64,000 bases of DNA from Cryptomeria japonica (lineage: Eukaryota; Streptophyta; Pinopsida; Cupressales; Cupressaceae), in NCBI RefSeq assembly GCF_030272615.1, contig NC_081414.1, positions 812,175,069-812,239,068 of the forward strand, in the 5' to 3' direction. Under the pieces are notes generated by a model. The model did not search any database and was not told where the DNA came from. It worked only from the letters and a program-made list of their open reading frames with translations. The translations under genes were made by a program, and so were the position numbers. Below are positions 26,204 through 41,436 of this stretch, piece by piece (the first letter of the stretch is position 1; each line of letters opens with the position of its first letter).

Positions 26204-26880
26204 CTAAGTCCCCTAACAGGGCAGCTCACAAAAGAGTGTTTATATAGATCATTAAGCTCCTAGCAGGAGTGATAGAAAAATCCCTTAACTGGGTGACTCC
26301 TAACATGGTCTGGTCTTAATCAGGCTAAGTTCCTAACATGGCATACTTCAAAAGAGTACAAATTATTGTGGGTACCAATTCCCATTGTGGTTTTCCCCAT
26401 TTGAGTTTCCATGTCAAAAATCTTGGTGTTTATTTGTGGAATGTCTTTTTATGATGTTTATGTTTACATGCTTTATTTTAGAGATACCTGTTATGATATG
26501 ATATCTATAGTTTATCAGAGATTACCAGTACTGATATGAAATGATTAAGGATTTGATCTGATTGATAAGATTGATTGGTTGGATGATCAAATTGGTATGA
26601 CTAATTAAGAGATAAAGATGTTGACAATTGTGATAAAAAGGTTTTTACAAATCTTATTGAAAGGTTGTTAGATCTGATTATAGAAGTGAATATATTTGTT
26701 AAGAAGTTTTAGATCTGATTTTAGTTGAATTTGGATTCAAAGTTTAAGTTATTGTTAATACTGATTCACCCCTCTCTTAGTATTAACCAGATCTTCATAA
26801 TATTAACACAAACCTCATAGGGAGCCACTCCCATAACCAAATATAATATTTACACCCTAGGCTCATCATTTTCTCAATGA

Positions 26881-28596
26881 ATGTGGAATAAAAATCAAAT
26901 CAAACAATGCAAATCTCTCGAGGATATGGGTTTTTTGTTGGATGGAATCAAATTCTACAGGAACCGAAAGTTATCGGATGTTGTTGTGAAGAAATTCCCC
27001 AAGGATGAGGTGGAGAAAGAAAAACTGGTGAAGGGAAGACACACTTACTACTCTCCTAAGGTAATCAAGGTACTCTGGCAATGGATTTTATTTGTTGTCA
27101 TGGAATTTATAACTTTAAATGGTATATGTACTAGAGTTTATAGCTACCACTTTGTTATTCTTAATCATTTCTAGAACAAGGAGAAAATTTCCATCCCCTA
27201 CTACCTATTATGTGCACTAAATATTGAGATTGTGGATGCTATCTCTAATCCCAATACTAATACAACTTTACATGAGTGTCTTATGCTAGTTCTATAAAAC
27301 CATATCAAGAACACCACTATTCAATAGGCTATATCTAAGGGTTTTGAGTCAGAAGAGGATTTGGGGAATTCAAATGATGAAGATGATGAAGGATATGACA
27401 CAGAGGCGGATATCAAGGTGCACCCCCATATCATTGGGTCAAGAAAGTGTAAATGGAAAATCGGGCAAGAAGAACAGGGTAAAGGGTCGATCAGTCAGAA
27501 ATAGAAGGGGGAGGACAATGATAGTTGGTACGAGAGGAGAGTGAAAATGACATTGACATGGAGATTGATAGTGAGGAGATTCAAATTATCTCAAGCTAGA
27601 AGAAAAAGGGGAAGATGTTGAGAGGTGAGGAGTTGGGAGCTAGGAACCATTCGCCCCTTCCCACCAGCTCCAAGGATCACAGTAAGGGCTTGGATGGGGT
27701 GAACACCCCCAATAAGGAAATTAAGACAACATAGTGTAAGGAAGTGGGTCTACGGGTGAACTTGGACCCTATTGGAGATGAGGTTCAGGATAAATCCCCT
27801 CTGGACTTCGACTTCTATATCAAAAATGGGATGGGCTGCTTCAATAAGGTCTTCTTTTGGGTTCAGAAGGAAATAAAAAACATAAAAGCCAAACAGGTCC
27901 AGGAAGCTAACAAACTTGAAGCTCTAGAAGCTATTGGCACTGGTAAATTCAGCTCTCTCTATGACTTCTTAAGTAAGCTAACTAAAGCTATCAGCAATAC
28001 GGAGGAAATTTTAAATGGCCAACGCAATAGCTTTCAAACTCTGGAAGATAAAGCTGGGGCAACTAAAAACACGATGGAAGGGATTGAGAAGACTCTGAAA
28101 AACATTGAGGAGCAGAGTTACAAGATTTTAAAGGCCGCCTCTGATAGTATCAAGATCCTTATCAGCAAACTCAAATAGGTCTAGGGGGAAAATGTCCTTG
28201 GGGATACTACTGAGGAGAAGGATGGTAACCCTGAAGATAATGAGGTGGGTCTTGGAAAAAGAACATGCACAAGTACCAGAAAGAAGAAAAACCAAAGAAG
28301 GGACATTGAATATATCAAGTGGACTGCTGAGACCCTAGAGCAATTAGACCTAGAAGCTGCAGAGTTGCTAAAGAACTTTACCTAGGCCCGAATTTTCTTC
28401 TCTGTTTTTTCTGTTGTCTGGTATTTAGTTTCTTTGTGTTTTGTCTTTCTATTGCTCGCTTTTTGTTTTCAACTAGTTGTCTTTTCTATGACTGTCGTCT
28501 TTTGCTTTTCTGGTGTTCTCTAATGGCTATCTTTTGAATATTTGATGTAAAGGGTTTCAAGGGCCCTTGAAAACCTATTTTCCCCTAATTGAAAAG
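26881..28596 (+). pseudogene. Retroposed gene-like unit with coiled-coil ORF
   Basis: Family not recognised. Open stretches are 26,881-27,174 (ending near VVMEFITLNGICTRVYSYHF), 27,344-27,544 (Lys/Arg-rich), and 27,744-28,178. The last contains a long Lys/Glu/Ala/Asn pattern (KQVQEANKLEALEAIGTGKF, then NTMEGIEKTLKNIEEQSYK) expected to form a coiled coil. A pyrimidine-rich 3' part follows, then ggcccttgaaaacctatttt and ccctaattgaaaag. A 14-bp direct repeat aatgcaaatctctc lies at 26,906-26,919 and 28,597-28,610, as if a reverse-transcribed copy was inserted. The same tail recurs after the unit at 28,940-29,570, so part of that repeat may belong to the tail itself. Several stops make it non-functional. 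Confidence 0.45.
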
Positions 28597-28610
28597 AATG
28601 CAAATCTCTC

Positions 28611-28939
28611 ATTTTTACTACTTTTCACAACATAGGCATAATTTCTCAATTATGAATAATGACATGAAACAGGATCCAAAATGATCCAAACTAATAAATT
28701 CTAAATTTTTTATATTAATTCTAGTTTTAATCATTTTCTCATTTTCAACAAAATCTAATAGAAAGACCCAACCTCCATTAAAATTGCTCAAAAAATCATA
28801 AATCTAAAATTCCAAAATTTCAAATCAAAGAATATCCTTCTGGTTCTTAGGTGCCTGAAAACCCCATTTCTATCATAAAAATGATAACTCATTCATCATA
28901 GGAAAAATTGGGCATGTTAATTCATCTATTTTAGCAGGA
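28611..28939. other. Spacer between the two coiled-coil units
   Basis: AT-rich, no open reading frame of note, no repeat terminus recognised. Confidence 0.4.
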
Positions 28940-29575
28940 CAAAGTACCTTGAACTCTGCCTCCTACGATAACACAACCAACTTGATTGAGCTCAGTTAGA
29001 AATTGGTGACGTATGTTAAAGCCATGAAAAATAACCATGAAGAAAAAATAATGAGCCTGAAGGTGGCTATGGATAAGGTCAATGGGAAGCTAAGAGCTCT
29101 TATTGTATTGAGTAGAACAACCATTATTGATAGCACAAAGGGCCTTCAAAAGTTAAATGAAAAAGATCAATCACTTAATGTTTCCCCTTTAGCCATTCAT
29201 GCTTCCCTCTTCATTTCGATTTTTGGAAAAGGCAAGGTGCAAGAGTCCATCCTAGAGGGCAAGACCCTGACTAACCAGAGACCTTTAGCCTAAACTTGTA
29301 CCAAGGATAAAGGTAATAAGATCAAAGATAATGAGATAGAAGAGCTAGCTAATATCAATAGGGATTTTATTGGTAAAAATGTTAAGACTATTCAAATGAT
29401 AAATGAAATTGTTTAATCTCTTGATTGTTAGACCCTATTTTCTATTGTTTTTATTTCTACTAGCCCACTGTGGCTTCACTTCTTGTTTTTCTTTATTGAC
29501 TATTTCTTTTTGCATGGGTTTTGAGTCCCTACAAGACCTATTTTACACTAATTAAACACAATGCAAATTAAAAAT
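28940..29575 (+). pseudogene. Second, shorter unit of the coiled-coil family
   Basis: An open stretch at 29,003-29,293 encodes a Lys/Glu-rich segment (KAMKNNHEEKIMSLKVAMDK) of the same style as the unit at 27,744-28,178. Its 3' part ends with ttgagtccctacaagaccta and cactaattaaacacaatgca (about 29,520-29,570). This matches the tail of the first unit (about 28,552-28,606) in order and spacing. It has one ORF fragment and no other recognised domain, so it is a 5'-truncated relative. Confidence 0.4.
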
Positions 29576-33219
<3,644 letters not shown>

Positions 33220-33236
33220 CCACCTCTCACCTACAT
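33220..33236. repeat. SINE target-site duplication, left copy
   Basis: ccacctctcacctacat, repeated exactly at 33,704-33,720. Confidence 0.95.
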
Positions 33237-33703
33237 TTTTTTATTTTTTATTTTTTTATTTTTATTTTTATTTTTTATTTTTATTTTTATTTTTTAAACA
33301 AGAACTTTTTGATTGGAGCTATGAACCAATGAGATCACAAGGAGGACCTCATCTCCAAATCGAGGGCCAAGGCATCCTCTTTGAAGCACCCTACATAGCT
33401 TGAGAGCACAACTGTCAATTTCCTAGCCAACGAATGGAGAGCAATTGACCAACCAGCATCGTGGGGACCAAGAGCATGCTCCAAATTTATCAATCACTCA
33501 CTCCTTGGCATGCACCAACAATGAACAACCTCTCCAGCCAAAGAAAACTTGTTGTCTATCAAGTCAGTAGATTGGTGCAGACAAACCAGTGCAGCAACGA
33601 ATGAGAACAATAGGGGTGGAGAGGGGCCAAGCCCTGTGCATTGAACTCATGACCTCCACTGGGGGAGGCTCGTAGTACTACCATTGCGCTATGGGGTGAA
33701 CCC
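33237..33703 (-). mobile_element. Full-length tRNA-derived SINE
   Basis: This 467-bp insertion is flanked by a perfect 17-bp duplication ccacctctcacctacat (33,220-33,236 and 33,704-33,720). On the minus strand it starts with a tRNA-like head carrying an A box TAGCGCAATGGTAG (33,691-33,678) and a B box GAGTTCAATGC (33,648-33,638), about 30 bp apart. A non-coding body follows and then an A-rich tail of AAAAAT units (plus-strand T-rich run 33,237-33,295). SINEs are transcribed by RNA polymerase III and copied by LINE machinery. The L1-like LINE at the left edge of the window is the kind of partner expected, but no shared 3' end can be tested here. Confidence 0.9.
33638..33691 (-). promoter_or_regulatory. 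RNA polymerase III A and B boxes of the SINE
   Basis: A box at 33,691-33,678 (TAGCGCAATGGTAG) and B box at 33,648-33,638 (GAGTTCAATGC). Both are close to tRNA consensus, with normal tRNA-like spacing. Confidence 0.75.
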
Positions 33704-33720
33704 CCACCTCTCACCTACAT
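33704..33720. repeat. SINE target-site duplication, right copy
   Basis: Exact copy of 33,220-33,236, directly next to the tRNA-like head. Confidence 0.95.
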
Positions 33721-35340
33721 GTTAAAAAATAAGAAAAAAAAATAACGCGTGGAATGGTCAAGATTTTGAGGAGGGAATTTGATATTTTCCTTGGGTTGAT
33801 GCAAGAGCATCCCTGGTTCTTGGCAATCTTGCATCAACCAAAAACATTTATTTTCAACTTGTTTTCTACCTTGCAGTTTCAAGATTTCTTTTTGCATTTT
33901 ATTGCATGTGCTCACCAGATCTTGTGGAGCTATATTTTGGTCAAGGAAATAATCGTATACGCTATTCTTGAACCCCAAAATGTTTGTCTTTTTTCAGCAA
34001 GTTATCAATTTTGGATTTTGAGATAGTTTTCTGGCTTATAAACCTAGAACTGCCTGGACCTATCCTACTATTGGCAAGCCTTGTGGATCCTTTTCATTGC
34101 TTGTAGAGCCTCAGTTCATTGTTTCAACATTCCTTAGTGTGTAGCCAACCCTCCTTTTCATCTACACTTCTTCCTATCAATTTTTTGAAGGATTCTCATT
34201 GGAGGAGGCTAACTTGGTGGTTTTACATGTTTCATCATGTTCATCATTGTTTGATTCTTCTTGAGCCAACCCTGATCCCTCTAGACCATATAAATCAATG
34301 TAATATAGCTTTTAATAACATTTTTAAAGAACTGGGAAGATCTATCTTGAGGTGAAGTGATTCATTGTTGACCGAGACTATAATTTAGTATGTCTGTAGT
34401 AGGCCAGTAAGCTGAATCATAATGCCCGCATGTTGCCGACAGATTGTAAATAGTTTTTCATGATATAATCAACTATTTCTACTGTGCCTCCATCATCTTG
34501 TCTTACTTTCATTGTGTTTTACTCTTGCTGCATGGTCTTGATAGATCTCATTGAGGTCAATCCTCACCATGATTACACCATGGGTTAACCCCAAATTTAT
34601 ATTTTATTCCTTCTAATTCTTCTCCTCCTACTTCAAGCAATGAAACTATCTTGTATCTAGTTAACAAAATTGGTAGTAGATGATTATACACTAAATGAGT
34701 ACAAGTCATAGGTTCGGATCCAAAGAATTGCCAAGATGGAGAATGCGAGCAACTATGACTCCAAAATCACAGTCGAAGTGTGAACATAACTAATATTTAC
34801 TTGACATTGCATGAAATCATAAATCTGATACATAATGCTTACAAACCTAACTACTTGAAAAAACCCCTAAATCATTAACTAAAGAATTTGGATCATATCA
34901 TTCTTAGACGTGCCTAAATTTTAACTTATCATACTAATGATAAATATTGATTTCATGGTTTATAAATAGTAAAAAATCCTAAATCTAACAAATAATGATA
35001 GTGTACTTCTTTTTAGAACTTAAATAGTCAAAATATTATTTTTTATATAGATCATCTAGAGCCCTAAATAACAAATGTTGTTCCTACTATTTACTTTTGA
35101 TGCATTAAAACCATGGAAAGCAATCTCAGAAACTATGGAAAGTACATTCTCCCTAATTTGATTTAATGTATATACTCCAATACATATTGAATTTCTAAGG
35201 CAGAGCAATCCAATTGCCTCCAGTGCCATTATGACAAAAAAAATATGTAAAGGATGGAGAATTCAAGCTTAGGAGATAAACTACAGACATGGCAACTTTG
35301 TTTCCCAATCAGTTGGTAATGCAAATCAGCAAAATCCAAT
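33721..35340. other. Intergenic DNA, no gene recognised
   Basis: Overlapping open stretches at 33,715-34,026 and 34,119-34,355 have no recognisable motif. A lone B-box-like ggttcggatcc near 34,710 lacks a clear A box at the right distance. Nothing else supported. Confidence 0.4.
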
Positions 35341-35913
35341 AATAAAACTAGGAGACATGAAATATTTATTTTCATTCAAAAAAATAGAAATGACATAAAA
35401 TACATTTAACTCAATATAACTACTAATTTATAATCTATAGAAAGCAATCAAGAGATACATTCAACCACACAAAACAGAGCTTCTCAAAGCTCACTATGAA
35501 TAAATTCTCAGTTGGAGTTGCACACTATCAGTAACAATCAAGAGAAATCTCTACTTAACTAATAAACCACACACACACATACAAGTTGCTTCTGTTTACA
35601 AAAAATTTCTTCTTTGCTTAGAATGTTGTCTACCTTCTTCATGTATTATATTTGTCCTACTTATTAACTTGGAGAACATTCTCCCTTTTTGTCTTTGGGT
35701 TGTCCACACAAAAATTCCCCCTCAAATTCAAGATTCAAATACTCAACTACCTTCATTAACTCCTCTGTAATCTTGTTGTTCATATTAGGAGAAAATGGGA
35801 TGAATAACCCAACATAATCTTCTTCTAGGCTATTGTTGTTTCTACACTCCTGACAGGTAGGTAGAGCTTATGTGGGGGATGACTTGTGGGTTCAGGGTAA
35901 TAAATTTCAACAC
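35341..35913 (-). repeat. 3' LTR of the minus-strand Copia (outer end approximate)
   Basis: On the minus strand the LTR starts TGTTGAAATTTATTACCC at 35,913, right after the purine run ggacaaggggag. The far end is not certain because no second LTR is in the window. Confidence 0.6.
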
Positions 35914-35941
35914 TCCCCTTGTCCTAAGCCAACAAAGAAAA

Positions 35942-37667
35942 TCAATCTTGATCTAAATTAACTATGCACAAATTTCTCCTTAAGCACTCGAATCTATCTC
36001 TACCCACTGGCTTGGTGAAAATATTTCCCAGTTGATGCTTAGACCTACAAAACTCCATTCTTATTTCACCATTATCAACTAAAACTATAATGAAGTGATA
36101 CTTGATCTCAATGTACTTGTTTCTTCTATGAAACATGGGGTTTATTCTTAATGCAATTGATGAAACATTGTCGCAAAATATTGTTGTCCCATCCTCTTGT
36201 TCTTACTCCAGATCTACCAAGATTCTTCCTACCCAAATGGATTGACATGCTATTGTATTCACTACTATATACTCATCCTTAGTTGTTGATAGGGAAATAA
36301 TGGGTTTCTTCTTATAAGCCCATGAGAGTACACCTGAATCCAAATGAAACTCATAACACAATGTTCTCTTCCTATTATCTACACTTCCCGCCCAATCACT
36401 ATCTATGTAACCAACCAGCCTAAAATCATTGACAATATTATACAAAATACCATATCCATTGGTGGCATTCACATACCTCAAGATTCTCTTACCGACTTGC
36501 CAATTGGTGTCCTTTAGAGTCTCCATAAATCTACAAATTAGACTCATTGCATGCATTATATCAGGCCTAGTTATTGTCAAATACATCAAACTTTCAACCA
36601 AACTCTTAAACCTGGTCAAATCAATATTGTTGCTACAATGTTTCTTACTCAACTTAAGACCTATGGCTATTGGCGTTGGTGTAGGCTTGCTACCATCCAT
36701 TATAAATCTCTTCAAGATCACCCTAGAATACTTTTCTTGAGACATAAATATACCATCATGCATTTATTTAACTATTGTACCTAGAAAATACGTCAAGAGA
36801 CCTAAATCTGTCATCTCAAAGTCTCTTTTTGTGGCCTCTTCAAAATCACCAATGAAGAAATTGTCATCTCCAATGAAAACTAGGTCATCAACATATAAGA
36901 AAACAATAAGAATCTTACCATCAACTATCTTGATATAAAGAGTGGGCATACCATTGCTTTTGTTCTGACCATTGCTCATCAAATATGTGTCAATCTTGTT
37001 GTACCATGCCCATGAAGCTTGCTTCGGCCCATAAAGAGCCTTCTCTGGCCTATATACCTTGCCTTCATGACCCAAAACTTCATAACCAGGTGGCTACTAG
37101 ACATAAATCTCTTCTTTTAACAATCCATTAAGGAAGGAAGACTTCAAATCAATTTGAAACACCTTCCATTTGCATTTTCTTGCAATAGCTACAACCACCC
37201 ACATGTTCTCCATCCTTTCCATGAGGGCGGACATCTCATCAAAGTCTCTCCCAAATACTATTTGTACCCCTTGACAACCAATCTTGCCTTATGGTGCTCT
37301 ATTCTTCCTTTAGCATTACATTTGGTCTTATCTACCCATTTAACCTGAATAACTTGCTTGTTGGGAGGCAAATTAGTTAGCTCCCCTTGTATCATTCCTC
37401 TCTATTGCATTCACTTCCTCATCCATGGCCTCACACCGATTCTTCTCTCTATTAGCATACTCAAAATAAATCGAATCACTAGGATAAAATAGTGTAACAT
37501 TCACATTTTTATCAAAAAATGCTTCATAGCTTCCACCTTGGTAGATTTCCCTTAGACTCTTGGTCTTATTTGGAATTAGGGAGGTAAGAGTGGGGTCTAA
37601 ACTCTCACTACTACTACTGATCTAATATGTAGACTTTTATCTATGCAATTCGGAGCTTTCAGGAGCC
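35942..37667 (-). pseudogene. Copia reverse transcriptase and RNase H
   Basis: Reading leftwards: the linker LREIYQGGSYEAFF (about 37,552), KWVDKTKCNAKGRIEHHKAR, QIDLKSSFLNGLLKEEIYV, EKALYGPKQASWAWYNKID, the RT active site FLYVDDLVFIGDD (YVDD intact, near 36,900), then RNase H with YIDSDWAGSVDNRK and LSTTKDEYI, and the end MFHRRNKYIEIKYHF (36,136) and QLGNIFTKP. Frameshifts occur between 37,250 and 37,080 and in the RNase H part near 36,200-36,136. The catalytic YVDD is kept although the frame is broken. This RT differs from that of the Copia at 16.5 kb, so they are distinct families. Confidence 0.9.
37451..37667 (-). repeat. 217-bp duplicated Copia linker, copy 1
   Basis: Matches 38,688-38,906 from attagcatac to ggagcc at about 90% identity by eye. 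The two copies flank the plus-strand Gypsy fragment. Confidence 0.85.
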
Positions 37668-37976
37668 ATGACTACTATTTTTCATGATCTTATGCATGTA
37701 ACTGTAGAATATTATGTTGATGGCCTCTTTGGAAAATCATTAGATAGAGACACAGATTTGGACATCCTTTCAATCATTTTTGATCGGTTGGAAAAGTACA
37801 AAGTGAGACTCAACCTCAAGAAGTGTTTCTTTGGATTATCTCTGGGAAGCTCTTTGGATACATTGTTTCAAAAAGAGAAATTCAAACCAATCCAGGAAAA
37901 GTGAAAGCTATATTAGAAATGCCACCACTAAGGAATATCAGTCAACTTTGATCTTTACAAGGAAGGCTACATTGAT
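37668..37976 (+). pseudogene. Gypsy reverse transcriptase fragment
   Basis: MTTIFHDLMHVTVEYYVDGL at the start is the Gypsy RT active-site block (normally YVDDL; here the second D is G), followed by DRLEKYKVRLNLKKCFF, the usual RLNPKKC phrase. A stop at about 37,902 precedes RNISQL and LQGR, the expected next block. The remaining RT, RNase H and integrase are deleted and LTR sequence follows directly. Confidence 0.8.
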
Positions 37977-38686
37977 TGTCCTATCTAATTAAATAAATAT
38001 TCTTATCTATTTAATTATTTAAGCCTAATTCTTCTATTAATTAAATATATCTTTATTTGTTTAATTAATTCATTTATCCTCTTCTAGCCTTTTTCTCATT
38101 TATTAATTACTTTTATTTATTTAATTGATCCCACTTCCTCTATTCATTAAATAAATCTTTATTTATTTAATTAATTCATTAGCTGTTTCTACCCATGCCA
38201 CATGTCATTCATCTCTTAATTCCTACACTACCTACCCTCTTATTATTTTCTTATTTCCTCTACCTACCCTTTAATCCTAGTCGACCTTTTATCTTTTACA
38301 CCTCTTTATCTTATCCCTCCATTTTCTAAAGTTTCTTCTATATAAGAGGATGTTTCTTTCATTATCAACCCTCAACTACACATTCAAACTTTCATATGTA
38401 ATCAAGCCTACTTGCAACCACATTTCCTTTTTTTGTTGAGCTCTTGTGCACACATAAAATATGAGAAACTATATCAAGCGAGATCAATGGAGATAGGAAG
38501 AATGGAGATTCAAACCCTATTGGACATGTGATGGTATAATCTTTGTGATTTTGTTGATTTGCATTGTCTTAGGTAATCTTCATATGTTATGGTGGATCTT
38601 TTTTGTTGTTAGGCTAGGGTTTTGTGGTTGAATTCATTTAATCTTTCAATATTGTTGTTTCCATTGTTCCATTTTCACCATAAACA
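37977..38686 (+). repeat. Gypsy LTR fragment
   Basis: Begins tgtcctatctaattaaataa and matches, in inverted orientation, the LTR at 56,092-56,853, which reads TGTCTTGTCTAATTAAATAA after its first ~18 bases. It has a TATA-like tctatataagagg at 38,337-38,349, and the shared phrase gttaggctagggttttgtgg. It ends ccataaaca at 38,686. The first ~18 bases of the LTR (TGTAGACACC...) are missing. Confidence 0.75.
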
Positions 38687-38687
38687 A

Positions 38688-38906
38688 TTAGCATACTCAA
38701 AATAAATAGAATCACTACGATAAAATAATGTAAAATTCACATTTTCATCAAAAGGTTCTTCATAGCTTCCACCTTGGTAGATTACCCTTAGACTCTTGGT
38801 CTTCTTTGGAATTAGGGAGGTAAGAGTTAGGTCTAAACTCTCACTAATACTACTACTGATCTACTATGAAAACTTTAATCTATGCCATCAGGAGCTTTCA
38901 GGAGCC
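38688..38906 (-). repeat. Duplicated Copia linker, copy 2
   Basis: Second copy of 37,451-37,667, on the other side of the Gypsy fragment. Beyond 38,906 it continues into the rest of the Copia linker. Confidence 0.85.
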
Positions 38907-39436
38907 GATTCTCTGGTTGTCTCTATCTTCTTGTCTTTCTACCTATTTCTATTAGGAGCTATCTAGAGCTATCGAGAGCTCATTGTAATTGAATTCTAAT
39001 ATTTTTATGATAATTTGTTTGACTGCCTAATTGCATCAGGAGCTGTCTAGAGCTATCGTCATCTACTGATGTAGCATCTTGTTTATCTTCATGCTCATCA
39101 TCATCATCATTGGTGACCATATTTTATGACGTGGATGAAGAGGTATCCATTGAGCCAACTCATGACTCATTCTCCATGAACTAAACATCTCTAATAATGA
39201 TGATCTTCTTAGTGATGGACTTGTACAATCTATATGCCCTGGATTCAACACTATAGCCCATGAAAATATATTTCTCACCCTTATCGTCCAGCTTTCGCCT
39301 CTTCTCCTTTGGATCATGAGCATATGCCACACATCCAAACACTCTAAGGTGTTAAACCATCCACTTATGCCTAGAACACACCTCTTGTTTCAGAATCTTG
39401 TCATGAACCACCTTGGCTGGACTTCTATTTATCAAA
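38907..39436 (-). pseudogene. Copia integrase C-terminal part and linker
   Basis: From the right: LINRSPAKVVHDKIL (about 39,436-39,395), then HLRVFGCVAYAHDPKEKRRK, LDDKGEKYIFMGYSVESRAY and YKSITKKIII. These are the standard C-terminal Copia integrase phrases, followed by an acidic/Ser-rich linker. The start is cut exactly at the DNA transposon; the preceding residues are encoded at 55,760-56,028. Confidence 0.85.
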
Positions 39437-39490
39437 GGGTATATACAGGATCATGGTGTGCCAAAACAGGCCCTTAAGTGGCAATGAAAT
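39437..39490 (+). repeat. Left terminal inverted repeat of the giant transposon
   Basis: GGGT...CAGG.TCA..GG.G.GCCAAAA, then AAGTGGC.ATG. It matches the complement of 55,710-55,759 with a ~10-bp gap. Confidence 0.65.
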
Positions 39491-40192
39491 TTCAGAAAAT
39501 CAGAGTTATGCAACTTGACATGAAAATTTGAATAAGTTGTGAACATTATTTTTAAAATATGTAAGAAGAGAATATATAGAAAATTCAATGTAGTTTCTAA
39601 GCTACTAGTTTTTTTTTGGAAAAAAAAAGTCATATTTGATGAAAATTTAAAATTTCCATGCAGTGGTACTAAAATTTTAGGAAAAAAATAAGAAGTAGAC
39701 GTATGTATGACCACCCTAATCACAATAAAATCTTAATATTTTTTTATAATATTTATAATATAAGTATTAGACTCATGTCCAGATGTGACACATTTTTTTT
39801 TTTAATTTTTTATAAATTAAATAATTATTTATGATTTTTTTACTATAGCTTTTCAGAAATTCAGAAACTCCTAGGTCTGACCACCTTAACTTGGTCAAAA
39901 CCTTATGAAATTTAATTTTTTTTAATTTTTCCCTATAGTAGACGAAGCATAGGATGTAACACATGTTTCAGTTTCAAAAACTCTTATACCGTTTGAAAGT
40001 TATGAGTGTTTTTCAATTAGTATATCAATCAAGACTATTGTTAGAATTCAATTAGAAAATAAATAATAATTACTTATTAAACTCGAAATAAGACAAGCCT
40101 TATATTGTTGGAAAGTTGGAAACGTCCTTAAAAAACCATTTTCATTTTATCAATTCTGGTTACAAAAAAAGTCGTCAGCCACCAGTGTAAAG
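39491..40192. other. Left subterminal AT-rich region of the giant transposon
   Basis: No coding sequence. cctaggtct at 39,871 has a counterpart on the other strand near the right end (55,648-55,656), so the subterminal zones may be related beyond the inverted repeats. Confidence 0.45.
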
Positions 40193-40768
40193 TCTGGAAA
40201 ATCAAGGAATACTGAAAAACACATTTTTTCAGTTGACTTTCCAGGCTTGTCACTTCCAAGACAAATACCAAAGCATTCCCGAGACAAAATTTGAAATTTG
40301 AAAATTTGACTACAAAAATCGGATATCGAATAAAATTGGATATCGGATTTTATCCGATATTCAATTTTAGTACAAAAATTTGTGGTCCCCAAAAAATTTC
40401 CCGTTGCTGCCATTTATTTGGTAAACTGCCACATGGCAAAAATCCGATATCTGATTAAATCGGATATTGGATTTTATTAGTCTGGAAAATCAAGGAATAC
40501 TGAAAAACATGTTTTTTCAGTTGACTTTCCAGGCTTGTCACTTCCAAGCCAAATACCAAAGCATTCCCGAGCCAAAATTTGAAATTTGAAAATTTGACTA
40601 CAAAAATCGGATATCGAATAAAATTGGATATCAGATTTTATCCAATATTCAATTTTAGTACAAAAATTTGTGGTCCCCAAAAAATTTCCCATTGCTGCCA
40701 TTTATTTGGTAAATTGCCACATGGCAAAAATCTGATATCCGATTAAATCGGATATTGGATTTTATTAG
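40193..40768 (+). repeat. Two tandem copies of a 288-bp subterminal unit
   Basis: Copies start at 40,193 and 40,481 with tctggaaaatcaaggaatac and are nearly identical. Each holds several GATATC motifs in both orientations (aatcggatatcg, ccgatatctgatt, tcggatattgg), plus gtacaaaaatttgtggtccc. Parts recur inverted at 47,243-47,632. Confidence 0.9.
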
Positions 40769-40784
40769 TCATATTTTAGAAAGA
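40632..40784 (+). repeat. Left arm of inverted repeat bounding the fold-back module
   Basis: Runs from cagattttatcc to tcatattttaga and matches the complement of 47,243-47,390 over about 150 bp with few differences. It lies directly beside the GA tract. Confidence 0.85.
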
Positions 40785-40815
40785 GATAGAGAGAAGGAGA
40801 GGGAGAGAGGGAGAA

Positions 40816-40905
<90 letters not shown>

Positions 40906-40916
40906 GGGAGGAGAGG

Positions 40917-40980
<64 letters not shown>

Positions 40981-41434
40981 TGGAGAGGGAGAGAGAGAGG
41001 AGGAGAGAGAGAGAGAAGGAGAGGGAGAGAGGGAGAAAGAGAGAGAGAGAGAGAGGAGAGGGAGGGAGGGAGGAAAATAGAGAGAGAGAGAGGGAGAGGG
41101 AGAGGGAGAGAGAGAGAGGTGGAAAGGGAGAGAGAGAGAGGAGGAGAGAGAGAGAGAAGGAGAGGGGGAGAGAGAGAGAGGAGAGGGAGGGAGGGAGGGA
41201 GAGAGAGATAGAGATAGAATGAAGGAGAGAGAGATGGAGAGAGAGAAGGAAGGAGAGAGAGAGAGGAGGTGGAGAGGGCGAGAGAGAGAGAGGAGGAGAG
41301 GGAGGGAGAGAGAGAGAGAGAGAGAGTGGAGAGGGAGGGAGAGAGAGAGACAGAGAGAGAGGGAGAGGGAGAGAGAGAGAGAGGAGGAGAGGGAGAGAGG
41401 GAGAAAGAGAGAGAGAGATAAAGAGAGAGAAAGA
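40785..41434 (+). repeat. (GA)n purine tract, about 650 bp
   Basis: Nearly pure GA with GGA/GGGA interruptions. Open frames of 120-270 codons across it (Arg-Glu or Ser-Leu repeats) are artefacts of a stop-free dinucleotide. Confidence 0.95.
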
Positions 41435-41436
41435 GA

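Larger units (their letters stand above)
11024..26808 (+). mobile_element. Outer Copia LTR retrotransposon, both LTRs interrupted
   Basis: The 5' LTR (11,024-13,903) and 3' LTR (18,451-26,808) enclose a primer-binding site, gag, protease, integrase, RT, RNase H and a polypurine tract. The LTRs share their start (T/A-GTTGGCA) and end (TTAACA). The flanks are caaat (11,019-11,023) and caaac (26,809-26,813), a 5-bp target duplication with one change. Without later insertions the element would have LTRs of roughly 1.45-1.6 kb and a 4.5-kb interior. Gene order protease-integrase-RT-RNase H makes it Copia rather than Gypsy. Confidence 0.9.
18451..26808 (+). repeat. 3' LTR of outer Copia, split by a complete nested element
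   Basis: LTR sequence runs 18,451-19,447 and resumes at 26,204-26,808 after the minus-strand element inserted with a CTAAG duplication. It starts TGTTGGCA and ends TTAACA, as the 5' LTR does. It carries a ~185-bp segment (about 26,538-26,722) that the 5' LTR lacks. Confidence 0.85.
35341..39436 (-). mobile_element. Copia LTR retrotransposon, 3' half
   Basis: On the minus strand this holds the end of integrase, the integrase-RT linker, RT, RNase H, a polypurine tract and an LTR. The integrase is cut at 39,436 by the 16.3-kb DNA transposon, and the upstream part of the same gene resumes at 55,760. A plus-strand Gypsy fragment (37,668-38,687) also interrupts the linker. It is the oldest layer of this part of the window, since three other elements lie inside or against it. 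Confidence 0.85.
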